Assembly (NCBI GenBank): GCA_026985735.1
Contig: JALSPW010000198.1
Location: forward strand, 1-33,831
DNA: 33,831 nucleotides
Source: Saprospiraceae bacterium
GTDB lineage: Bacteria > Bacteroidota > Bacteroidia > Chitinophagales > Saprospiraceae
Direction: 5' to 3'
The notes beneath the pieces are model-generated. The model saw only the letters and a program-made list of their open reading frames with translations, ran no database searches and was not told where the DNA came from. Both the position numbers and the translations under genes were made by a program. Position 1 is the stretch's first letter. Each line of letters begins with the position of its first letter. Shown here one piece after another: positions 15,201 through 23,650 of the stretch.

Positions 15201-16769
15201 AAAGAGCAGTTATTCACAATTCAAAATTGTAAAAAGCCTACTCCGATTTGTATAGACGGATTAACGGTTGATTTGACTCAAATGCCAAGCGGTCCTGCTG
15301 CAATGATATCCGATACGATGTTTGACGGAGGTTCATATCATACATGTGGTTACGATCTAGTATTATCATTTAGCAGTGATACTTCCGATCACACAAAAAC
15401 TTATACTTGTAGTGATCTTGGAGTTCAACCTATTCAATTGTGGGTAACCGCATTATTGCCTGATGGTACCGTAACACAAGATTTTTGCGAAACATCAATT
15501 GAAGTTCAAGACAACTTCTCCTTGTGCAACAATCCAATACCACATGGTATTGTAGCAGGAGCTATAGTAAACATTGATAATGAACCTGTTGAAAATGTAG
15601 AAATTAGCCTTTTAGGCAGTGAATTAGGTATTCAAAAGACCAATAGTGAAGGTAAATATGAATTTCCTCCGGTTGAATATGGAAAAAATTATACAGTCGC
15701 TCCTCAATCGGGAAATGATTATATGAATGGACTTTCTACGTTAGACCTCGTATATATCCAAAAACACATTCTTGGAATTAAAGATCTGACTTCACCTTAT
15801 GCTATGATTGCTTCAGATGTCAATAATGACAAGAAAATAAGCGCATCGGATATTTTAACTTTGAGAAAACTTATTCTTGGAGTAAATGAAGGACTGGATC
15901 AAAATAATGCATGGAAATATATATCAAGTGATTATACATTTGAGAATCCTAAAAATCCAATTGCTGAAAATTATCCACAGAACTTCAAGATTTCAGATCT
16001 CGAAAATGATATGAACGTCAATTTCATTGCGGTTAAAATCGGTGATGCCAGTGGAGATGCTACCGTAAACGGAAACGGTGAAGTTGAATCAAGAAACAGT
16101 GAAACTTTATCATTTGTCATAAACAACAATAGAGTACAGAGAAACCATACTGTAGAAATTCCTGTTTTAGCAAAAGATTTCAAAGGTATCCAAGGATTTC
16201 AAGCAACTCTTGCATTCGACTCTGACATTTTAAGTTTTGAAAATATCGAAGCAGGAGCAATAGATATGAATCTCAATAACATCGCTACAAACAGATTATC
16301 CAAAGGATATCTACCGGTGAGTTGGTTCAATCCTACTGCTATTGACATTGAAGATGATGCGGTATTGTTTACTTTAATATTCGAAAGCGATGCAAATACA
16401 ACTATCAGCGATGTGATTTCAGTAAATTCAGACATTACTAAAAAGGAAGCATATAATTCCTCATTGGATAAAATGAATGTTGAACTGGAATTCAGAAATA
16501 TGGATTCAGATTTTGAATTGATGCAAAACAGACCTAATCCTTTCACTAATAGTACTGAAATAACATTCAACATCCCTGAAAGCAGCAAATATGAATTTAA
16601 TATTTATGACATAACGGGAAAATTGATATATAAAACCAAAGGTATTGCAGAAAAAGGATTGAATAGTATCAATATCAATAAATCTGAAATAAATACTACA
16701 GGAATATTGTACTATACCTTGAGTGCAGGAAAATATTCAGCTACAAAGAAAATGGTTGTTATCAAATAA
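12300..16769 (+). CDS. Large T9SS-secreted protein with HYR-like repeats, dockerin-like and cohesin-like domains
   Basis: A 1489-residue exported protein. The signal peptide (1 to about 36) ends NTAANA-Q. A region at about 140-275 resembles a PPC beta-sandwich. Cys-bearing Ig-like modules of HYR type follow to about residue 1075, with recurring phrases such as APVVTCPP, PTVTDNCQ, TLTDACGNKSQC and PPTITCPDNQTVEC. Next is a carboxypeptidase-regulatory-like module (about 1081-1140, NIDNEPVENVEISLLGSELG). A dockerin-like pair follows (about 1142-1195: LSTLDLVYIQKHILG and DVNNDKKISASDILTLRKL), whose second copy is a good EF-hand-type calcium loop. About 1268-1400 fits a cohesin-type sandwich (VEIPVLAKDFKGIQGFQATL). 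The T9SS type A tail begins LMQNRPNPF (about 1408). It is probably cell-surface, adhesive or scaffolding; no catalytic domain is visible. Confidence 0.9.
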   Translation: MKKFIQSRNFWENSKIHLTIFLFFLALLAINTAANAQCTLNAENSVNVFVDENCEGNLDYTALLTDDGAACSNNANYYIVYLYDENLVEIANGTGSVIIPAGNVGNTLYGVVEYNPTGNKTDYIPLQIFDNIKPTIGCYEKSTGFDGELTGGDPTYTRSSSNHPSNSTQCSTNGTAGVYYNVFEFTIDQADNYTFSLTNTNANNMQFFVALYEGDFDPNNVCENFLYDDYENSANAGVNIPINLSLVHGKYFLVTTTVGAGAVGTYSWAFTSTNGGNIYAKKDVCDFNLYCYEKIDSNVFVFGNDNCNNPTEIIVTNEVVTENDCNGNLPDTVFRKIERTYVAKDASNNLSDPLTVNIYIDRMPNSVFYTSIHFPEDLLVTTQNPISCDATYPLDVDGQPSPDYTGWPYLLIGNDTTYIKPGSDFGCGMTVTYNDYIPTPTQCRKQIVRGWEIHEVLCDYPPRILGNIQTIEIADTTAPVVTCPPSETVNTNQFNCFDTYTFPVPTVTDNCQSEWDWDILIKNNSNFPQTFIDNAIAGQTNIKDLPVDTNHITYTLTDACGNKSQCTFDVIVEDKVEPVAVCQTFTTVSFTYDGEAQLPAYAVNSGSYDNCSVVSLQIKRMETNDAFADYVTYDCSDIAGQPWMVILEVTDAAGNKGQCMVSVELQDKLPPTITCPDNQTVECDYIYEPDSLTKYFGWPTAHDNCHFVITTDSTTVENACYDNPVKVITRNFTATDDGGRTANCTQTIEFHHTNYFGYDGSFTNDNAMGAIDWPDDVYITDCIDPNTANNSNSQLNPAQSGWPVLSEYSCDQVGYTYSDFLAIDNDNNWDNNEACFKIIRTWTVIDDCHKVNGSFAKWSYDQVIYVTNNVDPVITGVPDTTTVVCTFDSTCTGGFIQLAYTSSDDCTQDEDLRWKYYLDYNNDNAVGVWDFNSAIFSGNTLDASGDYPIGTHKILWQVWDQCGNSVVKEQLFTIQNCKKPTPICIDGLTVDLTQMPSGPAAMISDTMFDGGSYHTCGYDLVLSFSSDTSDHTKTYTCSDLGVQPIQLWVTALLPDGTVTQDFCETSIEVQDNFSLCNNPIPHGIVAGAIVNIDNEPVENVEISLLGSELGIQKTNSEGKYEFPPVEYGKNYTVAPQSGNDYMNGLSTLDLVYIQKHILGIKDLTSPYAMIASDVNNDKKISASDILTLRKLILGVNEGLDQNNAWKYISSDYTFENPKNPIAENYPQNFKISDLENDMNVNFIAVKIGDASGDATVNGNGEVESRNSETLSFVINNNRVQRNHTVEIPVLAKDFKGIQGFQATLAFDSDILSFENIEAGAIDMNLNNIATNRLSKGYLPVSWFNPTAIDIEDDAVLFTLIFESDANTTISDVISVNSDITKKEAYNSSLDKMNVELEFRNMDSDFELMQNRPNPFTNSTEITFNIPESSKYEFNIYDITGKLIYKTKGIAEKGLNSININKSEINTTGILYYTLSAGKYSATKKMVVIK

Positions 16770-16778
16770 GTTATCTTG

Positions 16779-16809
16779 AAGTGCAACTTTTAGTTGCACT
16801 TCTTTTTTT
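16779..16809 (+). terminator. Intrinsic terminator of the large secreted protein gene
   Basis: AAGTGCAAC (16779-16787) pairs perfectly with GTTGCACTT (16793-16801) around TTTTA and is followed by CTTTTTTT. It begins 10 bases after the stop. Confidence 0.95.
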
Positions 16810-16845
16810 AAAATATTTTCTTGAGAAGGATAGACTTCTTCTAAT

Positions 16846-16898
16846 TAGCGTCTGTCTATAAAGAGTTAGATTCATCAATGATTTTATGGACATACACT
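16846..16898. repeat. MITE-like palindrome of the TGTCTGTC family (complete)
   Basis: The left arm TAGCGTCTGTCTATAAAG (16846-16863) and the reverse complement of the right arm (about 16881-16898) agree at 14 of 18 positions, around a 17-base spacer. A second complete copy is at 22268-22318, and single arms occur at 6823, 12152 and (reversed) 22191. Confidence 0.65.
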
Positions 16899-16902
16899 AT
16901 AC

Positions 16903-16937
16903 AATCCCTCTTCATAATTATGCAGAGGGATTTTTTA
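16903..16937 (+). terminator. Second hairpin with T-run downstream of the large secreted protein gene
   Basis: AATCCCTCT (16903-16911) pairs perfectly with AGAGGGATT (16924-16932). The loop itself is the palindrome CATAATTATG, and TTTT follows. The T-run is on the + strand side only, so it can act as a backup terminator after 16769. It is less suited to ending the convergent transporter transcript. Confidence 0.7.
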
Positions 16938-16963
16938 TTGAAATATCACAATACCCAACTTTA

Positions 16964-18505
16964 TCATCTAGCCCACTGGGGAAATTCGGATAAATTAATA
17001 TTAAATATATAAGTACCGAAATAATACACGAAAAATGTCAAGACAATAGCCCCTACTATATTTAAAAACAATCCCGTTTTTGCCATTTGTGTTATCCTCA
17101 ATCTTCGCGTACCGAATACAATAGCGTTTGGTGGCGTAGCAACCGGCAACATAAAAGCCATAGAACCGGCAATTGTAGCAGGAAGCATAAACAATAAAGG
17201 ATTGGTCTCAATACTAACCGCCAAACCTGCTAATATCGGTAAAAATGTCTGAACAGTTGCCGTATTGGAAGTCAATTCCGTCAAAAAAGTAATCAAAATG
17301 GAAATACTGAAAATAATAATCAACGGATGAACATTTTTCATCCAAATCAACTGATGACCAAACCACATCGATAAACCTGACCCTTTAAATCCGGCTGCCA
17401 AGGCAAAACCACCGCCAAACAACAATATAATCTCCCATGGAATATCTTCAGCTGCTTTCCAATCCATCAAAAACCGGCCTTTTTCTTTTTTAGAAGGAAT
17501 TAAAAACAAAGTAATGGCAACTAATATTGCCACCGTCCCGTCATTAAGATATTTTGGATAATGAAATAATGAAGCCCATCCTTTTATTTGTAAAAATCCA
17601 AATGACAAATCAGATCTGAAAAACCATAAAAAAGCAATTGTTACGAATACAATGCTGAGTACAATTTCTTCGTACGACATTTTTCCCAATAACTTATATT
17701 CTTGCTTAAGAGTACTTTTATCTATTTTCTTCCAATTTTTATCCTTTTTAATAAATACAAAGTAAAGATATAGATATAATATTATGAATAAAATCACAGA
17801 AATAGGCAAAGCGAAAATAAACCAAGTCGCAAAACTTATTTCAGGTGCGTTTGTAAATGTTTCTTTGAAAATACTTGAAAATGCAAGATTCGGCGGTGTT
17901 CCAACCAGTGTTGCAATCCCTCCGACAGAAGCACTATATGCTGTTGCCAATAACAAACCGACAGCAAAATGCTTTATTTTTTCCCTGCTATTAAGTTCTT
18001 CAAGTTTTACAATAATAGACAATAAAATAGGTACCATCATCATTGTGGTAGCTGTATTACTAATCCACATAGACAGAAATGCAGTGGCAAACATAAATCC
18101 AAATAATATCTTACCGGGACTGACACCTACTATCATTAATATTTTCAATGCAATTCTCTTGTGCAGATTCCATTTCTGAATAGCCAGGGCTATTAGAAAT
18201 CCTCCTATAAACAAAAATATAACATCATTAAAATATGTAGCTGATACAGCTTTGCCACTCATTATGCCAAGCACAGGAAACAATACTATAGGCAATAATG
18301 ACGTAATTGCAAGCGGTACAATTTCAGATACCCACCATAATGCCATCCACACTGCAACAGCAAGCGTATTGCTCACTGCCGGATTATCAGAATCCAGTTT
18401 CGTAAAAAATATTATATATAATGCTAAAAAAGGAGCAATTACAAACAATATTTTTCTCCATAATTCGACTTTCATCTCCACTATGGAACTACTTGTTTCT
18501 TCCAT
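16964..18505 (-). CDS. DASS/SLC13-family sodium-coupled dicarboxylate transporter
   Basis: A 513-residue inner-membrane protein with about a dozen hydrophobic segments. It carries both signature SNT motifs of the divalent anion:Na+ symporter family, SNTATTMMMVPI in the first half and TELTSNTATVQTFLPI in the second. Each is paired with a Pro-Asn motif: TLVGTPPNLAF and VATPPNAIVFG. These form the substrate and sodium sites in VcINDY. The opening MEETSSSIVEMKVELWRKI gives a second possible start at M11. Likely substrates are succinate, fumarate or malate, but family members also carry citrate or sulfate. It is divergent from pyruvate kinase across 220 bases, with no obvious shared operator. Confidence 0.92.
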   Translation of the reverse strand: MEETSSSIVEMKVELWRKILFVIAPFLALYIIFFTKLDSDNPAVSNTLAVAVWMALWWVSEIVPLAITSLLPIVLFPVLGIMSGKAVSATYFNDVIFLFIGGFLIALAIQKWNLHKRIALKILMIVGVSPGKILFGFMFATAFLSMWISNTATTMMMVPILLSIIVKLEELNSREKIKHFAVGLLLATAYSASVGGIATLVGTPPNLAFSSIFKETFTNAPEISFATWFIFALPISVILFIILYLYLYFVFIKKDKNWKKIDKSTLKQEYKLLGKMSYEEIVLSIVFVTIAFLWFFRSDLSFGFLQIKGWASLFHYPKYLNDGTVAILVAITLFLIPSKKEKGRFLMDWKAAEDIPWEIILLFGGGFALAAGFKGSGLSMWFGHQLIWMKNVHPLIIIFSISILITFLTELTSNTATVQTFLPILAGLAVSIETNPLLFMLPATIAGSMAFMLPVATPPNAIVFGTRRLRITQMAKTGLFLNIVGAIVLTFFVYYFGTYIFNINLSEFPQWAR

Positions 18506-18725
18506 GATTGTTTTTTGCCTTAAAGTTACAAATATTTATTTTAAATATATTATTTTTTTATATAAAATCTTCGTAATTTGGAATTTTTAAACAGTGAGCA
18601 ATAATCAGTAAGTGAAAATTTGTAATTTATAATTCACCGGTGTTAATACTACGGATTAAACAATAAATAAATAATACTGTTAATCTTTTAACTACAACCT
18701 TATTAAGACCAAATTTCAACTTAGA

Positions 18726-20153
18726 ATGAAAAAACTACGAAACACTAAAATAATAGCTACTATTGGACCAGCCACTAACACAAAAGAAAAAATTTTTGAA
18801 CTCGCTAAATCAGGTGTAGATGTTTTCAGGTTCAATTTTTCACATAGTGATTTAAACTTGTACAAAAGATTAATGCAAGACATCGATGAAATCAATGAAG
18901 AATATGACATGACTTTAGGAATATTGGCTGATTTGCAAGGTCCAAAAATCAGAATCGGTGATATTAAAAATAATAAGTTCATACTTAAATCCGGAGAAAT
19001 AGTGAACATCAGTAGTGACAATATGATAAGCGATAAAGAAAATATCTATATTTCTTATCCCAATCTGGAAAAAGATGTAAAAAAAGGAGAAAAAGTATTT
19101 ATCGATGATGGCAAAATTGTTCTTAAAATACTTTCCGGCAAAAATAATGGAAAGATCAGCGCTATAGTGATAAACGGCGGAATCGTAACGTCCCGTAAAG
19201 GTGTGAATTTTCCTGACACCGAAATGAATTTACCGTCATTAACGGAAAAAGATATAAAAGATCTTGAATTTATTTTTCAACAGCGTGTCAATTGGATAGC
19301 TTTATCTTTTGTAAGAAATGACACAAATGTACGGGATCTTCATAAGATTATAAAAAAGCATAAACATCCGGCAAAAATAATAGCTAAAATAGAAAAACCT
19401 GAAGCTGTAAAAAACATAAAAAAGATACTTAAATATTCTGATGCTATTATGGTGGCAAGAGGAGATTTGGGAGTAGAAATCCCAATTGAAGAATTGCCGG
19501 GTGTGCAAAAATACCTGATAGAAACAAGTATTAAAAAATCCAAAGTAGTCATTGTAGCCACTCAAATGATGGAATCCATGATAAACAATACCACTCCTAC
19601 CCGTGCAGAAGTGATAGATGTAGCAAATGCCGTTTTGCAAGGAGCCGATGCAGTGATGCTCAGCGGAGAAACCGCAATGGGACTTCATCCAAAAGAAGTA
19701 GTGCATATAATGGATAAGATCCTAAAAGGTGCCGAAAAATCTTTCAAACCTCCAAAAGACAGACCTAAACCGGAACCCAAATGCAGTACTTTCACCAGTG
19801 ATATCATCTGTTTCAACGCGGCAAAAATATCTAATGAATTAAATGCCAAGGCTATTGTTGGGTTAACAATTTCAGGTTATACCGCTTTTAAAGTTTCCAG
19901 TTTCAGACCTAATGCTCAAATATATATATTCTCAAAAGTAAGATCTATTCTCTCCACTCTAAATCTTGTAAGAGGAGTTCGGGGATTTTATTACAATAAA
20001 AATACCAATACCGAACAAACCCACATCAATCTTGCCAATATTTTAAAAGAAAAAAATCTCGTAAAAGAAGGAGACATAATTGTTCATACGGGTTCAATGC
20101 CTGTTTTTGAGAAACAAAGAACAAACCTTATCAGAGTGGCAAAAGTAGAGTAA
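18726..20153 (+). CDS. pyk: Pyruvate kinase
   Basis: Converts phosphoenolpyruvate and ADP to pyruvate and ATP in glycolysis. It is 475 residues, full length. The N-terminal motif is TKIIATIGPATNT in the form NTKIIATIGPATNT, followed by VFRFNFSHSD (33-42) with the substrate-binding Arg and Asn. ADLQGPKIRIGD follows, then the B-domain, IIAKIEKPEAVKNI with the active-site Lys and Glu, MVARGDLGVEIP, and TQMMESMINNTTPTRAEV. The C-terminal domain is complete and ends HTGSMPVFEKQRTNLIRV, usual for type II enzymes. It ends 7 bases from the stop of the convergent secreted protein gene, with no visible terminator between them. Confidence 0.97.
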   Translation: MKKLRNTKIIATIGPATNTKEKIFELAKSGVDVFRFNFSHSDLNLYKRLMQDIDEINEEYDMTLGILADLQGPKIRIGDIKNNKFILKSGEIVNISSDNMISDKENIYISYPNLEKDVKKGEKVFIDDGKIVLKILSGKNNGKISAIVINGGIVTSRKGVNFPDTEMNLPSLTEKDIKDLEFIFQQRVNWIALSFVRNDTNVRDLHKIIKKHKHPAKIIAKIEKPEAVKNIKKILKYSDAIMVARGDLGVEIPIEELPGVQKYLIETSIKKSKVVIVATQMMESMINNTTPTRAEVIDVANAVLQGADAVMLSGETAMGLHPKEVVHIMDKILKGAEKSFKPPKDRPKPEPKCSTFTSDIICFNAAKISNELNAKAIVGLTISGYTAFKVSSFRPNAQIYIFSKVRSILSTLNLVRGVRGFYYNKNTNTEQTHINLANILKEKNLVKEGDIIVHTGSMPVFEKQRTNLIRVAKVE

Positions 20154-20160
20154 TTGAGCT

Positions 20161-21957
20161 TTAAAAAACAATCACTTTCCTTATTAAAATATTGTTTTGG
20201 TTTTCATTATATAGTTTTATGAAATAAACTCCCTTTGTGAAATTTGAAACATCAATAACTAATATTTTATCATTAACTTTTGTTTTAACAAAAACTGTTT
20301 TCCCTGACATATCAATAAGTTTGACATCAAACCCTTCTGCTTTTTCAATATAAAGTGTATTTGATACAGGATTTGGAAATATTCGTATGCCGACGGATTG
20401 TATCTTTGATGATATATTTAAATATTTTTTTGGCAGAATTCTTACTAAAACAACTGTTTGCATTGGAATATTAAAAGCATTAGAGTAGTTTTGATATTCA
20501 ATATCACCATTTTCATTGTCGTTAACCAAATAATAATAAATATCAAAATCAGAAGTGTCTAATACAAGAGATGAAACCGCTGATATATCTATCGTTGCTA
20601 TTTTGTTTAAACTATCAGTGTTTGCGATTAAAAATCCAAAAGCATTCAGATTATTTTTTGCAGATAGTACCCATAATTTCGGAGATTCCTGTATTGGAAC
20701 AGAAGATGCATATACAGGGAAATTACAAGATAGTTTTTGAGGAAATTCTTTAAATAATCTACTCCATAATTTAAATGCATAAGCTTTGGGTTTGTAGGTA
20801 GCTAAAGCATCTCCGTAAAACATTCCTGAAGTCCCCTTATCACCTATAGTAGTATCAGGATTTGATTTCGGATCTGCATCACGGTAATAATATGCTCTTA
20901 CGGTATTTGTCTCTTGCATGGCAATCCAGTCAGCTGTTAACAAAGCTGCACCTCTTTGCTTATTGTAAAGCGAATAAACCTCCCAATCCGGCACATTCAA
21001 TTTTGGTGTACCCCACGCTCCACATATTATTTCCACATCATCAAAAAATCCGGAACCTGACCAGGGAACATTGATAAATGGTGGTGTCCCATCAAGTAAT
21101 TTACGAAAATTTTCACCGGCTTTATAATAATCCATAGGTTTAAGACTCCACAGATGCCAACTGATAAAATCCGGTTTCACTTTGTGATTATACAAAGATG
21201 TTAGCAAATCGGTAGCTTTGTTTTGTACTTTCCCTTTTATTACAAATACCGTCGGGACAAGAAAACCTGGACCTCCTATTTTTTTATCCGGGAAATGTGC
21301 TTTTAATTTATCTAAAGCTTTGGTGAAAAACCAAATAAACTCTTCATCACTACGCTCCCAAAAATCTCCGTTAGGCCATTCTGTCCATATATCCAAATAA
21401 TCAAGTTGTTTTACATTATCTTCAAAATTATCATAATGCTTAACAACGGGAACAGCCGCTTTTATCCAATTATTTTCAGATATCGTATCTTGGGGTCCTC
21501 TAAATACATGATGTTGATTTGGCAAACCACTTTGAGTTTCCCCTCCTAACCTGAAGAAAAGATTAAAACCCCCATCACGAATTGCCCGAAATAAAATATC
21601 ACTTTCTTCAAAATGTAAATTATCGCTTATTCCGGGATTACAACACCAGGCAGGCACCCAATTTATATTTTGAAAATTATTATCAAAACAATCAGAACAA
21701 CGAAATAAAGCTTCCATATCAAGTTTATCATCATAATTATCATTATTTCTGATCGAAGTCACGCCGATATCCTGCAATTGAGATGTAATATCGGGTAATG
21801 GTGATGAGGGAGGTGGTAAAGGGCCAGATATTACTCCCAAAAGAGGCATCAATAACGTATCCCCATTTGTAGATTGATTTACAATAATACTATATGATTG
21901 TGCCTGTACATAAAAAGAAAAAACCGTTAAAATAAGAATATTAATAATTTTTTTCAT
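20161..21957 (-). CDS. T9SS-secreted protein resembling a clan GH-A (GH39-like) glycoside hydrolase
   Basis: A 598-residue exported protein. The signal peptide is MKKIINILILTVFSFYVQA-Q. Residues about 25-420 look like a (beta/alpha)8 barrel: GVTSIRNNDNYDD, NWVPAWCCNPG, LDIWTEWPNGDFW, GGPGFLVPTVF, and PDFISWHLWS. WTEWPNG resembles the WNEPN acid/base motif of GH39 and related families, and PDWEVYS is a possible site for the nucleophile Glu. A beta-rich section (about 440-515) fits the accessory domain after such barrels. The T9SS type A tail begins IRIFPNPVSN (about 520) and ends RKVIVF. The substrate is unknown. The Cys-rich segment CSDCF...CC is unusual for GH39. Family assignment is tentative; secretion by T9SS is well supported. 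Confidence 0.75.
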   Translation of the reverse strand: MKKIINILILTVFSFYVQAQSYSIIVNQSTNGDTLLMPLLGVISGPLPPPSSPLPDITSQLQDIGVTSIRNNDNYDDKLDMEALFRCSDCFDNNFQNINWVPAWCCNPGISDNLHFEESDILFRAIRDGGFNLFFRLGGETQSGLPNQHHVFRGPQDTISENNWIKAAVPVVKHYDNFEDNVKQLDYLDIWTEWPNGDFWERSDEEFIWFFTKALDKLKAHFPDKKIGGPGFLVPTVFVIKGKVQNKATDLLTSLYNHKVKPDFISWHLWSLKPMDYYKAGENFRKLLDGTPPFINVPWSGSGFFDDVEIICGAWGTPKLNVPDWEVYSLYNKQRGAALLTADWIAMQETNTVRAYYYRDADPKSNPDTTIGDKGTSGMFYGDALATYKPKAYAFKLWSRLFKEFPQKLSCNFPVYASSVPIQESPKLWVLSAKNNLNAFGFLIANTDSLNKIATIDISAVSSLVLDTSDFDIYYYLVNDNENGDIEYQNYSNAFNIPMQTVVLVRILPKKYLNISSKIQSVGIRIFPNPVSNTLYIEKAEGFDVKLIDMSGKTVFVKTKVNDKILVIDVSNFTKGVYFIKLYNENQNNILIRKVIVF

Positions 21958-22333
21958 CTCTTAATAAATTATTTTCCTAAAAGGTAATCACTCAAAAAGA
22001 ATAGTCATCACTGTTCTATTTTTCAAATTACAGGAAACTTAAAGTCAATATTTTTTAATGGTCTGTTTACAATATCCGGCTCCTTTGTCATACTCTTGCC
22101 TGAACCAGCTATCCCGCCTTATAATGAGACTACTTGAATTTAAACATTTAGCAAACATCTATCTGAAACATTATGGCCCAGGCTTTTAACATTATAGACA
22201 AACACGAATTTTTGCTAATAACAATATAAGTTGGACTTAAATATTAATAAAAGGTTTAATTTTACCTGAAGTTTGTCCATAAAGTGCGATTTTTAAATGA
22301 CTTTACGGACAGACATTATCTGGTGACTGCGGA
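21958..22333. other. Intergenic region with MITE-like palindrome
   Basis: It contains the likely promoter of the secreted GH-like gene, for which I see no clean consensus. It also holds a reversed single arm of the TGTCTGTC family (22191-22204) and a complete palindrome (22268-22318). About 22060-22190 is less AT-rich than its surroundings but all frames are interrupted. Confidence 0.45.
22268..22318. repeat. MITE-like palindrome of the TGTCTGTC family (complete)
   Basis: GTTTGTCCATAAAGT (22271-22285) faces ACTTTACGGACAGAC (22300-22314), which are complementary with two mismatches. The outer right end extends to ATTA, matching the TArTG end of the other copies. It lies 16 bases past the stop of the PLP-enzyme gene. 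Confidence 0.65.
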
Positions 22334-23590
22334 TTAAATCTTATCCAGAGCCTGCTCCATATCCCAAATAAGATCTTCATAATTTTCCACACCAACTGAT
22401 AGTCTTACCAAATTAGCTGTAATATTAAGATATTTTTTTTCTTCCAAAGGAATTTCAGCATGAGTCATGGTAGCAGGATGCTGTATTAAAGATTCCGTAC
22501 TGCCAAGACTAACTGCCACTTTGGGTATTATTGTACTATCAATAAATTTGAACGCCTCTTTCTCCCCTCCTTTCACATAAAAAGATACCATACCACCAGG
22601 TCCAAGACATTGTCTGTCGAATATTTCCTTTTGCCTTGTGCCTTCATCTAATAAACCGAGATAAGAAACTTTTTCTATTTTAGGATGATTTAAGAGATGC
22701 TGTGCTATCTTTTGAGCATTGAAGGATTGTTTTTCCATTCTTATCTTTAATGTCTCAAGACTTCTCATAAGCAACCATGAAGTCCAAGGACTAGCCATAT
22801 TCCCCAAAAATGTTCTTAGGCCTTTTACCCTGGCCATTAAATCTGCCTTACCTGAAACCACACCGGCTATAATATCACTATGTCCACCTATATATTTTGT
22901 AGCTGAATATACTACCAAATCCGCACCGTGATCCATCGGATGTTGAAAAACAGGACCGAGAAAAGTATTGTCAACTACCAGTGGTAATTTAAACTCTTCA
23001 GTAGAAAAATATTCAGCAATCTCCTTAGTCATTTCAATATCAATCATAGCATTTGTAGGATTACCGGGTGTCTCAACATAGATAGCTTTTAACCTGTTTT
23101 GTAATCCGGTTTTTTCCACTAAATCTATTATTTCTTCCTTGGTATGATCAGCTGTAAAACTTACAACATGAACCCCAAACCCTGTCAGTATATGATTTAT
23201 AAAATAACTGGTTCCACCATATACAGGATTTCCAAACAAAAACAAATCCCCGGGCTTTAAAAATTCCAGTAACACCGTAGATATGGCGGCCATTCCGCTT
23301 TCGAAAACAGCACAATCATCCGCACTATCCCACACAGCAAGCCTCTCTTCCAAAATCTGTAAATTGGGATTATTCAACCTGCTATATATCAATCCCATTT
23401 GTTCACCATTTTTGGCATCTCGCAAACCATAAGCAAGTTCAAAAAAAGCTTTACCCTCTGCTGCAGACTTAAAAGCAAAGGTTGATGTTTGAAAAATAGG
23501 GCTTTTTACCGAACCTTCAGACAAAAAAGGATCATATCCCAAAGAAGTCATGTGTGTTTCCGGATGCATTTTGTGATTTGTTTTCTTCAT
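22334..23590 (-). CDS. Trans-sulfuration PLP enzyme (cystathionine gamma-synthase / methionine gamma-lyase family)
   Basis: A 418-residue Cys/Met-metabolism PLP enzyme of fold type I. K232 in YSATKYIGGHSD is the Schiff-base lysine and D207 in VVDNTF pairs with the pyridine nitrogen. Y69 and R71 (IYSRLNNPN) bind the phosphate of the neighbouring subunit, and Y124 (NPVYGGTSYF) stacks on the cofactor. The long N-terminal section (about 45-68) with AYGLRDAKNGEQMGL marks a bacterial subfamily usually labelled 'cystathionine gamma-synthase family'. The Cys that follows the stacking Tyr in Pseudomonas methionine gamma-lyase is Gly here, so methionine lyase activity is not assured. It is divergent from an Lrp-type gene, which probably controls it through the palindrome at 23651-23665. 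Confidence 0.9.
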   Translation of the reverse strand: MKKTNHKMHPETHMTSLGYDPFLSEGSVKSPIFQTSTFAFKSAAEGKAFFELAYGLRDAKNGEQMGLIYSRLNNPNLQILEERLAVWDSADDCAVFESGMAAISTVLLEFLKPGDLFLFGNPVYGGTSYFINHILTGFGVHVVSFTADHTKEEIIDLVEKTGLQNRLKAIYVETPGNPTNAMIDIEMTKEIAEYFSTEEFKLPLVVDNTFLGPVFQHPMDHGADLVVYSATKYIGGHSDIIAGVVSGKADLMARVKGLRTFLGNMASPWTSWLLMRSLETLKIRMEKQSFNAQKIAQHLLNHPKIEKVSYLGLLDEGTRQKEIFDRQCLGPGGMVSFYVKGGEKEAFKFIDSTIIPKVAVSLGSTESLIQHPATMTHAEIPLEEKKYLNITANLVRLSVGVENYEDLIWDMEQALDKI

Positions 23591-23614
23591 ATCAATAGTT
23601 CTTTAAAATTTAGG

Positions 23615-23645
23615 TAAAGTTATGCTTTTTTCTACATTATATCAA
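23615..23645 (-). promoter_or_regulatory. Promoter of the PLP-enzyme gene
   Basis: On the minus strand TTG (23643-23645) and TAACTTTA (23615-23622) are separated by 20 bases. The -7 element differs from TAnnTTTG only at the last base. The putative Lrp operator begins 5 bases upstream of the TTG. Confidence 0.5.
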
Positions 23646-23650
23646 TAACA

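Noticed and set aside
16846-16898. Palindrome read as a third terminator after the large secreted protein gene
   Set aside because: The arms are imperfect, no T-run follows, and the sequence matches a dispersed family found elsewhere in the window.
22060-22190. Possible gene remnant with AGSGKS-like and RRDSWFRQEYDKG-like translations on the minus strand
   Set aside because: The two phrases are in different frames, each is interrupted by stops within about 30 codons, and I cannot match either to a family with confidence.
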